From Thiemannella venezuelensis (GTDB lineage: Bacteria; Actinomycetota; Actinomycetes; Streptosporangiales; Streptosporangiaceae): DNA of 64,000 nt. A program made the position numbers and the translations under genes. The DNA is taken from contig NZ_JACHJJ010000014.1 in the NCBI RefSeq assembly GCF_014203605.1, positions 1-64,000 on the forward strand, written 5' to 3'. A model generated the notes under the pieces. That model saw only the letters and a list, made by a program, of their open reading frames with translations, had not been told where the DNA came from and searched no databases. Shown piece by piece: positions 16,201-25,183 of the stretch (the first letter of the stretch is position 1; each line of letters starts with the position of its first letter).

Positions 16201-18156
16201 TCAGCGGCCGGCGCGGAAGATGACCACCAGCACGCGCAGGCCCAGGACCGCGCTGACCACCAGCAGGTTGTAGCCGAGCAGTTGGAAGAGGCCGACGTCG
16301 TCGGTGACGGACGGCCCGCCGGAGGTGCCGAGCAGCAGCACGGCCATGATCCCCGTGGTGGCCGCCAGGACGGTGAGCAGCACCTGGTGGAGCAGGCCGG
16401 TGACGTGCCGCCGGTCGCGCTCGTCGGCGAACAGCCGCACGTTGACGCCGAACCGGCCGTGCTCGGCGGCGGAGGCGATCCGCTCCAGCCGCCGGGGCAG
16501 CCGGCGCAGCATGGGCAGCAGGCTGAGGGCCTCGGCCGCGGCCGTCTCCCGGATCCGCTCCGGGGCGGCCTGCTCGGCGATGTGCCGGGTGGAGAAGGCC
16601 CGTGCCTCGGCGACGACGTCGAAGCCGGGCGCCAGCCGGGCGAGGGTGCCCTCGACCGTCGCCAGCGCCCGGAAGACCGCCGCCACCTCGGGCGGGACGG
16701 ACAGGCCGTGCGCGGCGACGATGCGGAACAGGTGGCCGAACATCTGCACGTCCGGGGTGACGCCGGCGACCAGGTGGCGGGCCATGAACCGGCCGAGCTC
16801 GCGTTCCAGCTCGCGCTCGTCGATCTCGTCCGGGCGCGCCACGACCTCCAGCAGGGCGTCGCCCACCCCGAGCGGGTCGCCCCGGTCCAGCGCGATCAGC
16901 AGGCGCTGCAGGGCGCCGCGGAGCGAGGCGTCGAGCCTCCCCACCGAGCCGAAGTCCAGCAGCGCCAGCCGTCCGTCGGCGAGCAGCATGATGTTGCCCG
17001 GGTGCGGGTCGGCGTGGAAGACGCCGTGCAGCATGATCTGGCGGAGCAGCGTCTCGAACAGGGTCCTGGCGAGCCCCTCGCGGTCCGCCCCCTCCGGTAC
17101 GGCTCCGCCGAACGGCACCCCGTCCAGCCGCTCCATCACCAGCACCCGCCGCCCGGACAGCTCCGGGTGCGGCGCGGGGACGCGGACCGGCTCGCCGGCG
17201 TCCCGGGCGTGGGCGGCGGCCACCGCCGCCATGTTGGCGCTCTCGACCCGGAAGTCGAGCTCCTCGCGCAGCGCCGCGGCGAATCCCTGCGCCAGCTCGG
17301 TCACGCCGAACGCGCGGCCCCAGCGGGTCCGCCGCTCCAGGGTCCGGGCCAGGCGGGCCACGATGTCGAGGTCCTGCTCCACCACGGCGGCGATCCCCGG
17401 CCGCTGGACCTTGACCACGACCTCCTCCCCGGTCGTGAGCCTGGCCCGGTAGACCTGCGCGATCGAGGCCGCCGCCAGCGGCTCGCGCCCGAACTCGGCG
17501 AAGGTCCCCGCCACCGGCCCGCCCAGCTCGGCGGCGAGCACCGGCTCGATCTCCGCCCACGGGGCCGTGGTCACCCGGTCCTGGAGCAGCCGCAGTTCCT
17601 CGACGAACTCCGGGGCCAGCAGGTCGCTCCGGGTGGACAGGATCTGACCGAGCTTGACGAAGGTGACGCCGCCGTCGTCGAGTGCCTGCCGCAACGACCT
17701 GGCCAGGCGGGCCCTGCTGGAGGGGGCGCCCAGGTCGGGGTCGCGGCCGCGCAGGTAGGGGCCGAGGCCGTGCCGTACCAGGACGCGGGTGATCGCCAGG
17801 TAGCGCCGGGTCCTGGCCGTACGGCGGCGCAGCCCCCGGACGGCCTCCAGCGGTCCGGGGAACGAGCCCGGCGGCACCAGCGCCTCGGCGACCACCAGGA
17901 ACACCATCCCGGCCAGCAGCGCGCAGAACACCCCGAGGAAGAGGAACCAGAGGGGGGTGATGCCGGGGTCGTCCGGCTCCACGCCGCTCGCGAGCGCCTG
18001 CATGATCGGCCCGCCCACGGACATCGCGAGCACTCCGGCCAGCACCGTGCGGACCACCCCGAACCGCAGGTCCAGCAGGCGCCGCACGACCACCGCGAAC
18101 CCGGCCAGCAGCACGGCCACCGTGACCGCGAAGGCCGCCGTCACCATGAAGTCCAT
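16201..18156 (-). CDS. AarF/UbiB/ABC1-family atypical kinase, membrane-anchored
   Basis: A 651-residue protein. Two N-terminal membrane helices and a third hydrophobic pair (17-45, 60-90) precede the UbiB-like kinase domain. Family marks are visible: GGVTFVKLGQILSTRSDLL (KxGQ motif), PLAAASIAQVYRARL (A-rich loop replacing the Gly-rich loop), VVVKVQRPG (ATP-binding Lys), MLHGVFHADPHPGNIMLL (catalytic Asp/Asn) and LALLDFGSVGRL (DFG). Two further membrane helices close the C-terminus. ABC1 proteins support quinone/lipid homeostasis; in actinomycetes (menaquinone users) the client is unknown. The NERD-pseudokinase gene is divergent, 156 nt away. Confidence 0.9.
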   Translation of the reverse strand: MDFMVTAAFAVTVAVLLAGFAVVVRRLLDLRFGVVRTVLAGVLAMSVGGPIMQALASGVEPDDPGITPLWFLFLGVFCALLAGMVFLVVAEALVPPGSFPGPLEAVRGLRRRTARTRRYLAITRVLVRHGLGPYLRGRDPDLGAPSSRARLARSLRQALDDGGVTFVKLGQILSTRSDLLAPEFVEELRLLQDRVTTAPWAEIEPVLAAELGGPVAGTFAEFGREPLAAASIAQVYRARLTTGEEVVVKVQRPGIAAVVEQDLDIVARLARTLERRTRWGRAFGVTELAQGFAAALREELDFRVESANMAAVAAAHARDAGEPVRVPAPHPELSGRRVLVMERLDGVPFGGAVPEGADREGLARTLFETLLRQIMLHGVFHADPHPGNIMLLADGRLALLDFGSVGRLDASLRGALQRLLIALDRGDPLGVGDALLEVVARPDEIDERELERELGRFMARHLVAGVTPDVQMFGHLFRIVAAHGLSVPPEVAAVFRALATVEGTLARLAPGFDVVAEARAFSTRHIAEQAAPERIRETAAAEALSLLPMLRRLPRRLERIASAAEHGRFGVNVRLFADERDRRHVTGLLHQVLLTVLAATTGIMAVLLLGTSGGPSVTDDVGLFQLLGYNLLVVSAVLGLRVLVVIFRAGR

Positions 18157-18312
18157 GCGATCCCCGCTTCCCGGTAGACGACGGCCGACAGACTAGATCA
18201 TCCGCGGGAGGGCCGCGAGGTGGCGGAGGCGCGGGAATGCCGGGGACAATGGGAACCTTGTTCCGTTGAGGACCCCGCGGGTCGAGGATCCAGAGAGAGG
18301 CGGCGCGCTCGG

Positions 18313-19815
18313 ATGGCACAGATCGTCGGTGGCGGACGCCCGGTCAACGACGCCGAACGACGGGTCATCGCGCACCTGCGGGACAACGCGCCCGCCGACT
18401 GGCTGCTGCTGCACAACATCGAGGTTCCGCGGGACGACGACGTCTTCGAGGTCGACCTGATCGTGCTGACCGGCCACGCGCTCTGCGTCCTCGACGTCAA
18501 GGGCACCCGGGGCCGGATCGAGGTCTCCGGGACGCGCTGGTTCCCGGCGCGGCGCAGCGCGTTCGGCTCCCCGGTGAGCAAGCTGAGGGCCAACGGGCGG
18601 GCGCTCAAGGGCCTGCTCGCGCGCGAGCGCCGCGAGCTGGACCGGATCTACGTCGACAGCGTCGTGGTGCTGACCGGGAACGGCGCGCGGCTGGTCGACC
18701 CGGCCGGGCGCGACTCCCGGCACGTCACCGACCTGGCCGGCCTGATCGGCACGCTGGGCGACCCCTCGCGGGTCCGGCGCGGCTACACCACCGACACCGG
18801 GCCGTACCGCACCGCGATCATCGAGGCGCTCAACGGCAGCGTGCGGCGGTCCACCGCCCCTCCCCGGTTCGGCAACTGGGAGGTGGAGGAGGAGCTCGGC
18901 GGCGACAACCGCGTCACCGAGTACCGGGCGGTCAACGCGACGGTGCCGGACAGCGAGACGGTCCTGCTGCGGGTCTACCGTGCCGACCCGCTGGCCGAGG
19001 AGAAGCCGAGGGCCGCCGAGCGGCGGCTGATCACCAACGCCTACCAGTCCCTGACCAGGATCCCGCCGCACCCGTGCGTCGTGCGCTCCCGCGACTTCTT
19101 CGCCGTCGACGACGAGAGCCGGTTCGTGCTGGTCCTGGACGACGTGCACGGCCAGGCGCTGCACCTGCACCTGAGCCCGTCCGGGCGGGAGGCGCTCGCC
19201 CCGGAGGCGCGGCTGGACGTCGTGGAGGACATGCTGCGCGGCCTCGCCCACGTCCACGCCAACAACGTCATCCACCGGGCGCTCAGCCCCGCCTGCGTGC
19301 TGGTGGCCGAGGGCGCTCACGCGATGCTGACCGGGTTCGACTACGCCAAGCCGGGGCCCCGCCAGCACACGGTGGCCAGCGAGCTGCCCAACGTGCTGGA
19401 CACCCACTACGTGGCGCCCGAGTGCCAGGCCAGGCCCGAGCTGATGACGGCGGCCTCCGACGTCTACGCGGCCGGGGTGGTCGCCTTCCAGCTGCTGACC
19501 GGCGCCCTGCCGCCCGCGAGCCCCGACGCCGGGCCCGCGTCCGGCGCGCAGGGCCGGGGACTCCCGGCGGGCGGTGTCGCGGCCGAGGTGCTGGACCTGC
19601 TGCGCCGCATGCGCGACCACACCCCCGCCAAGCGGCCCTCGGCGGCCGAGGCCCTCGACCTCCTGATCCGGGCGCGGCAGGCCCGGCAGGACGCCGTCCG
19701 GGCTCCGGCCGGGCCTGCTCCCGGACCGGCCTCCCGGGAGCCGGCCCGGCCGGAGCCCGGACGGCCGGGCCTGCTCCGGGAGGCCTTCCGCCGCATCTCG
19801 GGCAAGCGGGCCTGA
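18313..19815 (+). CDS. NERD-domain protein fused to a degenerate protein kinase domain
   Basis: A 500-residue protein. Residues 10-130 are a NERD (nuclease-related) domain: NDAERRVIAHLRDNAP, then HNIEVPRDDDVFEVDLIVLTG and LCVLDVKGTRG supply the acidic and D-x-K residues typical of the restriction-like fold. Residues 190-450 follow the eukaryotic-type kinase pattern but the catalytic residues are replaced. HRD is HRA (Ala323), the usual Lys/Asn in that loop are Ser325 and Cys328, DFG reads GFD (341-343), and the beta-3 Lys position is Arg in VLLRVYRAD. It is therefore probably a pseudokinase. ATG 18313 was chosen because the NERD domain begins there and GAGAGAGG lies upstream. NERD-kinase fusions are known in phage-defence proteins such as PglW, but no other Pgl/BREX gene is in the window. 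Confidence 0.82.
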   Translation: MAQIVGGGRPVNDAERRVIAHLRDNAPADWLLLHNIEVPRDDDVFEVDLIVLTGHALCVLDVKGTRGRIEVSGTRWFPARRSAFGSPVSKLRANGRALKGLLARERRELDRIYVDSVVVLTGNGARLVDPAGRDSRHVTDLAGLIGTLGDPSRVRRGYTTDTGPYRTAIIEALNGSVRRSTAPPRFGNWEVEEELGGDNRVTEYRAVNATVPDSETVLLRVYRADPLAEEKPRAAERRLITNAYQSLTRIPPHPCVVRSRDFFAVDDESRFVLVLDDVHGQALHLHLSPSGREALAPEARLDVVEDMLRGLAHVHANNVIHRALSPACVLVAEGAHAMLTGFDYAKPGPRQHTVASELPNVLDTHYVAPECQARPELMTAASDVYAAGVVAFQLLTGALPPASPDAGPASGAQGRGLPAGGVAAEVLDLLRRMRDHTPAKRPSAAEALDLLIRARQARQDAVRAPAGPAPGPASREPARPEPGRPGLLREAFRRISGKRA

Positions 19816-19904
19816 CCTCCCGGCGGTCTCCGGGACCCGGCCCCGCCTCTCCGGGGTGCGGCCGGCCGGGAGCGGAAACGCCGATCCGGGGTCCGGAATT
19901 CGAC

Positions 19905-19914
19905 AAAACGTTTT
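19905..19914. promoter_or_regulatory. LacI-family operator (copy 1), AAAACGTTTT
   Basis: A perfect 10-bp palindrome within ACAAAACGTTTTAAATC, in the 250-nt region before the arabinofuranosidase gene. It shares the AACGTTTTAA core with five other sites in this locus. Confidence 0.65.
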
Positions 19915-20014
19915 AAATCATTCGAGCGAAGAAGACGTACGCATCCAGCTTTCCAGTGCCCAGAAACCCCCGAATCAGGGACATTCAGGGAGAGGTATGG
20001 CGCGCGAGACAGGT

Positions 20015-20028
20015 GACACGTTTTAATC
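20015..20028 (+). promoter_or_regulatory. LacI-family operator (copy 2)
   Basis: GACACGTTTTAATC, 38 nt before the start of the GH51 gene. It shares ACGTTTTAATC with the sites at 31198-31213, 33515 and 33612, and has one weaker half. Its position between promoter and ribosome site fits repression. Confidence 0.55.
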
Positions 20029-20065
20029 ATCGGTGTTCCCTACGCTTCCTCCCGGAAGGGCGTCC

Positions 20066-21565
20066 ATGCACCGCGCCTCCTTCACCCTCGACCCCGCCTT
20101 CTCCGTCGGCACCGTCGACCCCCGGCTGTTCGGCTCGTTCGTCGAGCACCTGGGCCGCTGCGTCTACACCGGCGTCCACGAACCCGGCCACCCCGCCGCC
20201 GACGAGCACGGCTTCCGCCGCGACGTGCTGGACCTGGTGCGCGAACTGGGCGTCACGGTCGTGCGCTACCCGGGCGGCAACTTCGTCTCCGGCCACCGCT
20301 GGGAGGACGGCGTCGGCCCCGTCCGGAAGGCCCGCCTGGAGCCCGCCTGGCGGTCGGTCGAGAGCAACGAGTTCGGCCTGGGAGAGTTCGCCGCCTGGGC
20401 GCGGGCCGCCGGGATCGAGCCGATGATGGCGGTCAACCTCGGCACCCGCGGCGTGCAGGAGGCCTGCGACCTGCTGGAGTACGCCAACCACCCCGGCGGC
20501 ACCCACCTGTCGGACCTGCGGGCCGAGCACGGCGCGGCGGAGCCGTACGGCATCCGGCTGTGGTGCCTGGGCAACGAGATGGACGGCTCCTGGCAGATCG
20601 GGCACCGGCCCGCCGCCGACTACGGCAAGCTCGCCGCGGCCACCGCCCGCGCCATGCGGATGATCGACCCGGGTCTCGAACTGGTGGCCTGCGGCAGCTC
20701 CCACCACGGCATGCCGACCTTCGGCGCGTGGGAGGAGGAGGTCCTGTCGGCCGCCTACGACGACGTCGACCACGTGTCGCTGCACGCCTACTACCGGGAG
20801 GAGGACGACGACCCGGCCGGCTTCCTCGCCTCGGGCTCGGCGATGGAGGCCTTCATCGAGGACGTGGTGGCCACCTGCGACCACGTGCGGGCGAAACTGA
20901 AGCGGCGCAAGCGGATCACCCTGTCGTTCGACGAGTGGAACGTCTGGTACATGCGGCCGATGGAGGAGGAGGCCCGGCCCTGGGAGCGCGCGCCCCGGCT
21001 GCTGGAGAACACCTACTCGCTCACCGACGCGGTCGCCGTGGGCGGCATGCTGATCGCCCTGCTCCGCCACGCGGACCGGGTCAAGATCGCCTGCCAGGCC
21101 CAGCTGGTCAACGTGATCGCGCCCATCATGACCGAGCCCGGCGGCCCCGCCTGGCGGCAGACGATCTTCCACCCGTTCGCCCAGGCCTCCCGGTACGGCC
21201 GGGGCGAGGTGCTGCGGGTCGAGCCCGTCTCCCCCGTCGTCGAGACCGCCGCCCACGGCGAGACGCCGCTGCTGCACGCGACGGCGGTGCGGGACGGGGA
21301 GGGCACGGTCACGGTCTTCGCCGTCAACCGCGCGCTGGACGGGCCGATGGAGCTGACCGCGGACGTGCGGGCCCTGAGCGACGGGCTCCGGGTGCTCTCC
21401 CACGAGGTGCTCGCCGACGACGACCGGCACGCGAAGAACACCCGCGAGAACCCCGACCGGGTACGGCCCCGCCCCGCGGCGGACGGGACCGCGGTGGACG
21501 GCGGCCGGCTCCGCGCCGTGCTGCCGCCGCTGTCCTGGAACGTCATCCGCCTCGGCGGAGCGTGA
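20066..21565 (+). CDS. abfA: GH51 alpha-L-arabinofuranosidase (intracellular)
   Basis: A 499-residue GH51 enzyme that releases terminal L-arabinofuranose from arabinan or arabinogalactan side chains. The family's catalytic pair is visible: acid/base Glu171 in CLGNEMDG and nucleophile Glu290 in LSFDEWNVWY. VRYPGGNFVSGHRWEDGVGP is the conserved substrate-binding block. There is no signal peptide, so it acts on imported oligosaccharides. ATG 20066 has GGAAGGG upstream; an in-frame ATG at 20033 has none. It faces the sugar-importer operon convergently and has two LacI-type operators upstream. With the GH42, CE7 and YetA-like genes it forms a pectin side-chain degradation set. Confidence 0.93.
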   Translation: MHRASFTLDPAFSVGTVDPRLFGSFVEHLGRCVYTGVHEPGHPAADEHGFRRDVLDLVRELGVTVVRYPGGNFVSGHRWEDGVGPVRKARLEPAWRSVESNEFGLGEFAAWARAAGIEPMMAVNLGTRGVQEACDLLEYANHPGGTHLSDLRAEHGAAEPYGIRLWCLGNEMDGSWQIGHRPAADYGKLAAATARAMRMIDPGLELVACGSSHHGMPTFGAWEEEVLSAAYDDVDHVSLHAYYREEDDDPAGFLASGSAMEAFIEDVVATCDHVRAKLKRRKRITLSFDEWNVWYMRPMEEEARPWERAPRLLENTYSLTDAVAVGGMLIALLRHADRVKIACQAQLVNVIAPIMTEPGGPAWRQTIFHPFAQASRYGRGEVLRVEPVSPVVETAAHGETPLLHATAVRDGEGTVTVFAVNRALDGPMELTADVRALSDGLRVLSHEVLADDDRHAKNTRENPDRVRPRPAADGTAVDGGRLRAVLPPLSWNVIRLGGA

Positions 21566-21656
21566 GACCGGGCACCGGGAACGATCCCCCGCGTCCGGCC
21601 GGATCTCCTGCAGGCCGGGCACCTCCGGGTGCGGAACGGGGGAAGGAGGGGAAAGG

Positions 21657-24299
21657 TCAGGGGGAGTCGGGCAGGTGCCCGGGGATGAGCGCCAGGTTCT
21701 GGATCGCCGCCAGGCCGTACTGGGCGGCGTCGTTGGTGGAGACGAACGGCGCCTCGGTGACCGGCATGAGCACGGCCGGGCCGCGCACCTCGGTCAGCCG
21801 CCAGTCGCTCTCCCGCTGCAGCGGGTTGACGTTGAGCCGGTCGCCCTCGTCGTGGAAGAACTTCCGCCAGGCGAGCCGGGCGAGCCCGGCGTCGCCGGTG
21901 CGGGCCGCGGCGTAGGCGGCCAGCCTGCTGTGCGCCTGGATCATCGAGATGCCGGAGAGCGCCCGGCCCACCTCGGCGGCCTGCCGGTCGGCGGGGGCGA
22001 GGTAGAGCCGGCAGTAGTCCAGCCACGCCCGCTCGAACTCCGGCATGTCCACCAGGTCGATCAGCTCGGCGCAGATCTCCGGGAGCCCGAACAGCGCCGA
22101 CAGGTGGGAGACCTCGACGGCCTCCCGGGTGGTGTCCAACCGCCCGGTGGCCAGGTCCAGGCGGGCCTCGCCGGTGAGGAAGCCGTACGGCAGCGCCGCG
22201 ATGTCCGCCATGGTGCCCAGCAGCCGGTCCCGGGCCCGCTCGTCGCCGTGCCGTTCCCAGCGGGTGAGCCAGGCGGCGGCAAGCGCCCCCCAGTCCACGC
22301 CGAGGCCCACCGCCAGGGCGGCGGGGTCGGGGGTGTAGGCGTCCCGGCGGACCTTGCGCAGCGGGTCGAGGGCGAGGAACGTCTCCTCGGGCGCGGACAG
22401 CTCGTCGAGCAGGTCGCCGGTGCGCTCGTCGGCGGTCAGGTAGTAGAAGAAGCGCCGGTAGGCGGCGTTGGAGACGCGCAGCTGCTTGCAGCTGCACCCC
22501 CAGTGCTGCACGTTGTGCCGCGAGCCCAGGCCCTTCCACCGGCCCAGGTGGTGGACGTCGACCTCGCCGGTGTGCCGGGTCATGGCCTCGGCCAGGCGGA
22601 ACACCTCGGCCCGCCCGGTGCGCAGGTACTGGTACCACAGCCACAGGTCCGGCGAGAGCTCGGAGTTGTCCCACGCGTAGCCGCCCACGTCGTAGCGCCA
22701 GGTGTGCCGGTCGGGATCGTAGGCGTGCATGACGTCGCCGTAGTCCCAGAACCCGTACCACCGGCGCTCCTCGCGCTGACGGGCGTAGAAGCCGGTCAGG
22801 AAGTCCAGCCGGTCCTCGATGGCCGCGGCGGCCGGGGTGGACCGGTCGGGCGGCGACCAGGCGCCGAACACGCCCGCCGCCCGCAGCCGCCCGGGGGCTG
22901 CGGTCAGCAGGCCGGGTGCCTGGAGCAGGTCGGCGTACTCGGCCAGTTCGGCGGCCGGCGGGGTGGCCGGGCAGGCCCGCAGGGTCAGCTCGTGGGTGCG
23001 GGCGACGCCGTGCGGGTCGCCGAAGCCCGGCTCGTGGTCCTCGTAGGTGATCTCCAGGCCTTCGAGCTGCCCGGAATGGGTGTCCTGGCCGAGCCCGTCG
23101 TGCCAGAAGCGCAGGTCCATGGCAGGCGCGCCGGGCGACCAGAGCCAGACCGTGGCCGTGGCCACGCCGGTGGCGGCGCCGCGGACGTCGAGCCGCGCGG
23201 GGTGCAGCTTCCAGAAGTCGCGCAGGCCGAAACCGAGGCCGCCGCCGGTCCCGCCGACGTAGCCGTACCCCCGCGACCGGGTGCCCGCCGGGATGGTGAC
23301 CCAGGCGTGGCCGGGCGCGGTGCGCTTGCGCAGGGTGAAGCCGTCGGCGCTGCCCTGGTCGAGGGTGTAGTCGTTCCAGGCGGGGATCAGGTGCAGGCGC
23401 CCGGCCACCTCCGGGTCGCCGATCCCGCCGGTGGGGCGGCCCTCGACCTGCGCCCGCCGTACGGCCCCGCCCGGATCGCGGCGCAGGCCGGTCAGGCCGC
23501 GGACGGCCTCGGTGAGGAAGCCCTCCGCCCCGGCCAGCCGGACGTGCCGGTCGTGGAGCCCGTCGCGCATGACCACGTCCGCCCGCAGGCCCAGCCCGGC
23601 GAGGAAGTCGCGGGAGGCGTCGCCGTCCCAGACGAAGCTGTGCACGACGCGCACGTCCGCCGCCCCGGCGTAGAAGTACAGGCGCACGGTGAACGGCAGC
23701 CAGGACGCGTCTTCCGGGGGACCTTCCGCGGGGTCCTCCGCCGCGCTCTCCCCGGTGGTCCCGTCGGGGACGTGCCGCCCCTCCAACCGGACGACCGCGC
23801 GGACCGGGCCGTCCTGCTCGACGACGGCCCGCCGGACCTTCCCGGTGTACGGCGTGCGGACGCGCGAGCCGTCCTCGTCGGGGGTATCCTGGCGCAGGCT
23901 GACCAGGCGCACCCCGCGCGCGATCTCGGTGCCGCCGTGGGCGACGGAGGTGATCAGGTCCGTCCCGGACAGGACCCAGGCGACCGGTCCGGTGGCCACC
24001 CGCAGCACGTCGCCGTCGCGGGTGACCGTCACCGGTTCCTCCGGCGCGGCGGGCTCGGCGCCCGGGACCAGCTCGTAGGACGCGGCGGGTGCGGCCTGCG
24101 GGCCGATGGCGTGGGCCGACCACTTGACCGAGCCGTCGGGCCAGGTGGCGGTGGTCCAGCTCTGCACCGGGACGCCGCCGGCGAGCGCGAACGGCGTGCC
24201 GGGCGGTACGGCCCCGCGCGCCCAGGGCACGCCCCAGGTCACGCCCTGCCGGCACGGCCGCTCCAGCCAGCGCAGCTCCGTCACGCCCCCGGCCGTCAC
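21657..24299 (-). CDS. PcRGLX/YetA-like protein, putative rhamnogalacturonan exolyase
   Basis: An 880-residue protein without signal peptide, starting TELRWLERPCRQGVTWGVPWARG and continuing with beta-rich segments (SVKWSAHAIG, WLPFTVRLYFYAGAADVRVVHSFVWDG) and an all-alpha second half (WYGFWDYGDVMHAYD, WDNSELSPDLWLWYQYLRTG, VHHLGRWKGLGSRHNVQHWGCSCKQLRVSNAAYRRFFYYLT). Length and layout match YetA of B. subtilis (857 residues), encoded beside lplABCD, and the fungal exolyase PcRGLX (PL26). The assignment is from memory of family features. The start could be GTG 24299, which overlaps the permease stop (GTGA), or GTG 24284. It is the last gene of the importer operon and should cleave imported rhamnogalacturonan oligosaccharides. 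Confidence 0.72.
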   Translation of the reverse strand: MTAGGVTELRWLERPCRQGVTWGVPWARGAVPPGTPFALAGGVPVQSWTTATWPDGSVKWSAHAIGPQAAPAASYELVPGAEPAAPEEPVTVTRDGDVLRVATGPVAWVLSGTDLITSVAHGGTEIARGVRLVSLRQDTPDEDGSRVRTPYTGKVRRAVVEQDGPVRAVVRLEGRHVPDGTTGESAAEDPAEGPPEDASWLPFTVRLYFYAGAADVRVVHSFVWDGDASRDFLAGLGLRADVVMRDGLHDRHVRLAGAEGFLTEAVRGLTGLRRDPGGAVRRAQVEGRPTGGIGDPEVAGRLHLIPAWNDYTLDQGSADGFTLRKRTAPGHAWVTIPAGTRSRGYGYVGGTGGGLGFGLRDFWKLHPARLDVRGAATGVATATVWLWSPGAPAMDLRFWHDGLGQDTHSGQLEGLEITYEDHEPGFGDPHGVARTHELTLRACPATPPAAELAEYADLLQAPGLLTAAPGRLRAAGVFGAWSPPDRSTPAAAAIEDRLDFLTGFYARQREERRWYGFWDYGDVMHAYDPDRHTWRYDVGGYAWDNSELSPDLWLWYQYLRTGRAEVFRLAEAMTRHTGEVDVHHLGRWKGLGSRHNVQHWGCSCKQLRVSNAAYRRFFYYLTADERTGDLLDELSAPEETFLALDPLRKVRRDAYTPDPAALAVGLGVDWGALAAAWLTRWERHGDERARDRLLGTMADIAALPYGFLTGEARLDLATGRLDTTREAVEVSHLSALFGLPEICAELIDLVDMPEFERAWLDYCRLYLAPADRQAAEVGRALSGISMIQAHSRLAAYAAARTGDAGLARLAWRKFFHDEGDRLNVNPLQRESDWRLTEVRGPAVLMPVTEAPFVSTNDAAQYGLAAIQNLALIPGHLPDSP

Positions 24300-25171
24300 T
24301 CCTTCACCGATCCGATCAGCACGCCCTTGGCGAAGTACTTCTGCAGGAAGGGGTAGAAGAACAGGATCGGCAGCGTCGCGATGACGATGACCGCGAACTT
24401 CAGGCCCTCGGCCGGGAAGAAGACCGAGTCGAGCTGGGCCAGCGCATTCTCGGCGTCGGCGCTGGTGAGCTGCCGGACCAGCACCTGGAGCGTCCACTTG
24501 CTGGAGTCGTCGATGTACAGCAGCGGCGACATGTAGTCGTTCCAGATGCCCACCGCGTAGAACAGCGAGAACGTCGCGATGATCGGCTTGGAGAGCGGGA
24601 GCACGATCTTGAAGAAGACGCCCGTCTCGGAGCAGCCGTCGATGCGCGCCGCCTCCTCCAGTGCCTGCGGCAGCTCCTGGAAGAAGCTCTTCACGATGAT
24701 CAGGTAGAACGGGTTGATCGCCAGCGGGAGGATCAGCGCCCAGTAGCTGTCGAGCATTCCCAGGTCGCGGACGACCAGGTAGGTGGGAATCATGCCGCCG
24801 CTGAAGACCAGCGTGAAGATGACCAGGTTCAGCACGAGCGCGCGGCCCGGCAGGTACCGCTTGGCCAGCGGGTAGGCCATGGTGAACGTCAGCATGACCT
24901 GGACCAGCGTGCCCACCGCCGTCACGCAGATCGTGGTGACCAGGGCGCGGACGAACGTGCCGGTGCCGAAGATGTACGCGTAGGTGTCGGTGACGAACTT
25001 CTCCGGCCAGAGGAAGAACGGCCGGGTGGCGATCTCCGACTCGGTGGCGAACGACGCCGCCAGGACGTAGAGCAGCGGCAGCACCGTGATCAGGGCCAGG
25101 CCGATGAGCAGCGCGATGTTGAGCGCGTCGAAGACGCGGCTGCCGAAGGACTTGTAGTGGTTGACCGACAT
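24296..25171 (-). CDS. lplC: sugar ABC transporter permease, LplC/MalG type
   Basis: A 291-residue inner-membrane permease with six hydrophobic helices. The ATPase-contact EAA loop is LPQALEEAARIDGCSETGVFFKIVLPLSKPII. The C-terminus YPFLQKYFAKGVLIGSVKE is typical of LplC/YtcP-type CUT1 permeases. It pairs with the upstream permease gene (12 nt gap) and with the lipoprotein encoded before that. As in Bacillus lpl and yes loci, no ATPase gene is present, so a shared MsmX/MsiK-type ATPase encoded elsewhere is expected. Predicted cargo is unsaturated or substituted rhamnogalacturonan oligosaccharides. Confidence 0.9.
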   Translation of the reverse strand: MSVNHYKSFGSRVFDALNIALLIGLALITVLPLLYVLAASFATESEIATRPFFLWPEKFVTDTYAYIFGTGTFVRALVTTICVTAVGTLVQVMLTFTMAYPLAKRYLPGRALVLNLVIFTLVFSGGMIPTYLVVRDLGMLDSYWALILPLAINPFYLIIVKSFFQELPQALEEAARIDGCSETGVFFKIVLPLSKPIIATFSLFYAVGIWNDYMSPLLYIDDSSKWTLQVLVRQLTSADAENALAQLDSVFFPAEGLKFAVIVIATLPILFFYPFLQKYFAKGVLIGSVKE

Positions 25172-25183
25172 GCCGGGCGCTCC

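Noticed and set aside
18313-19815. Part of a BREX type 2/Pgl defence island
   Set aside because: The NERD-kinase layout recalls PglW, but the protein is much shorter, its kinase is degenerate, and no pglX, pglZ, brxC or related gene is in the window.
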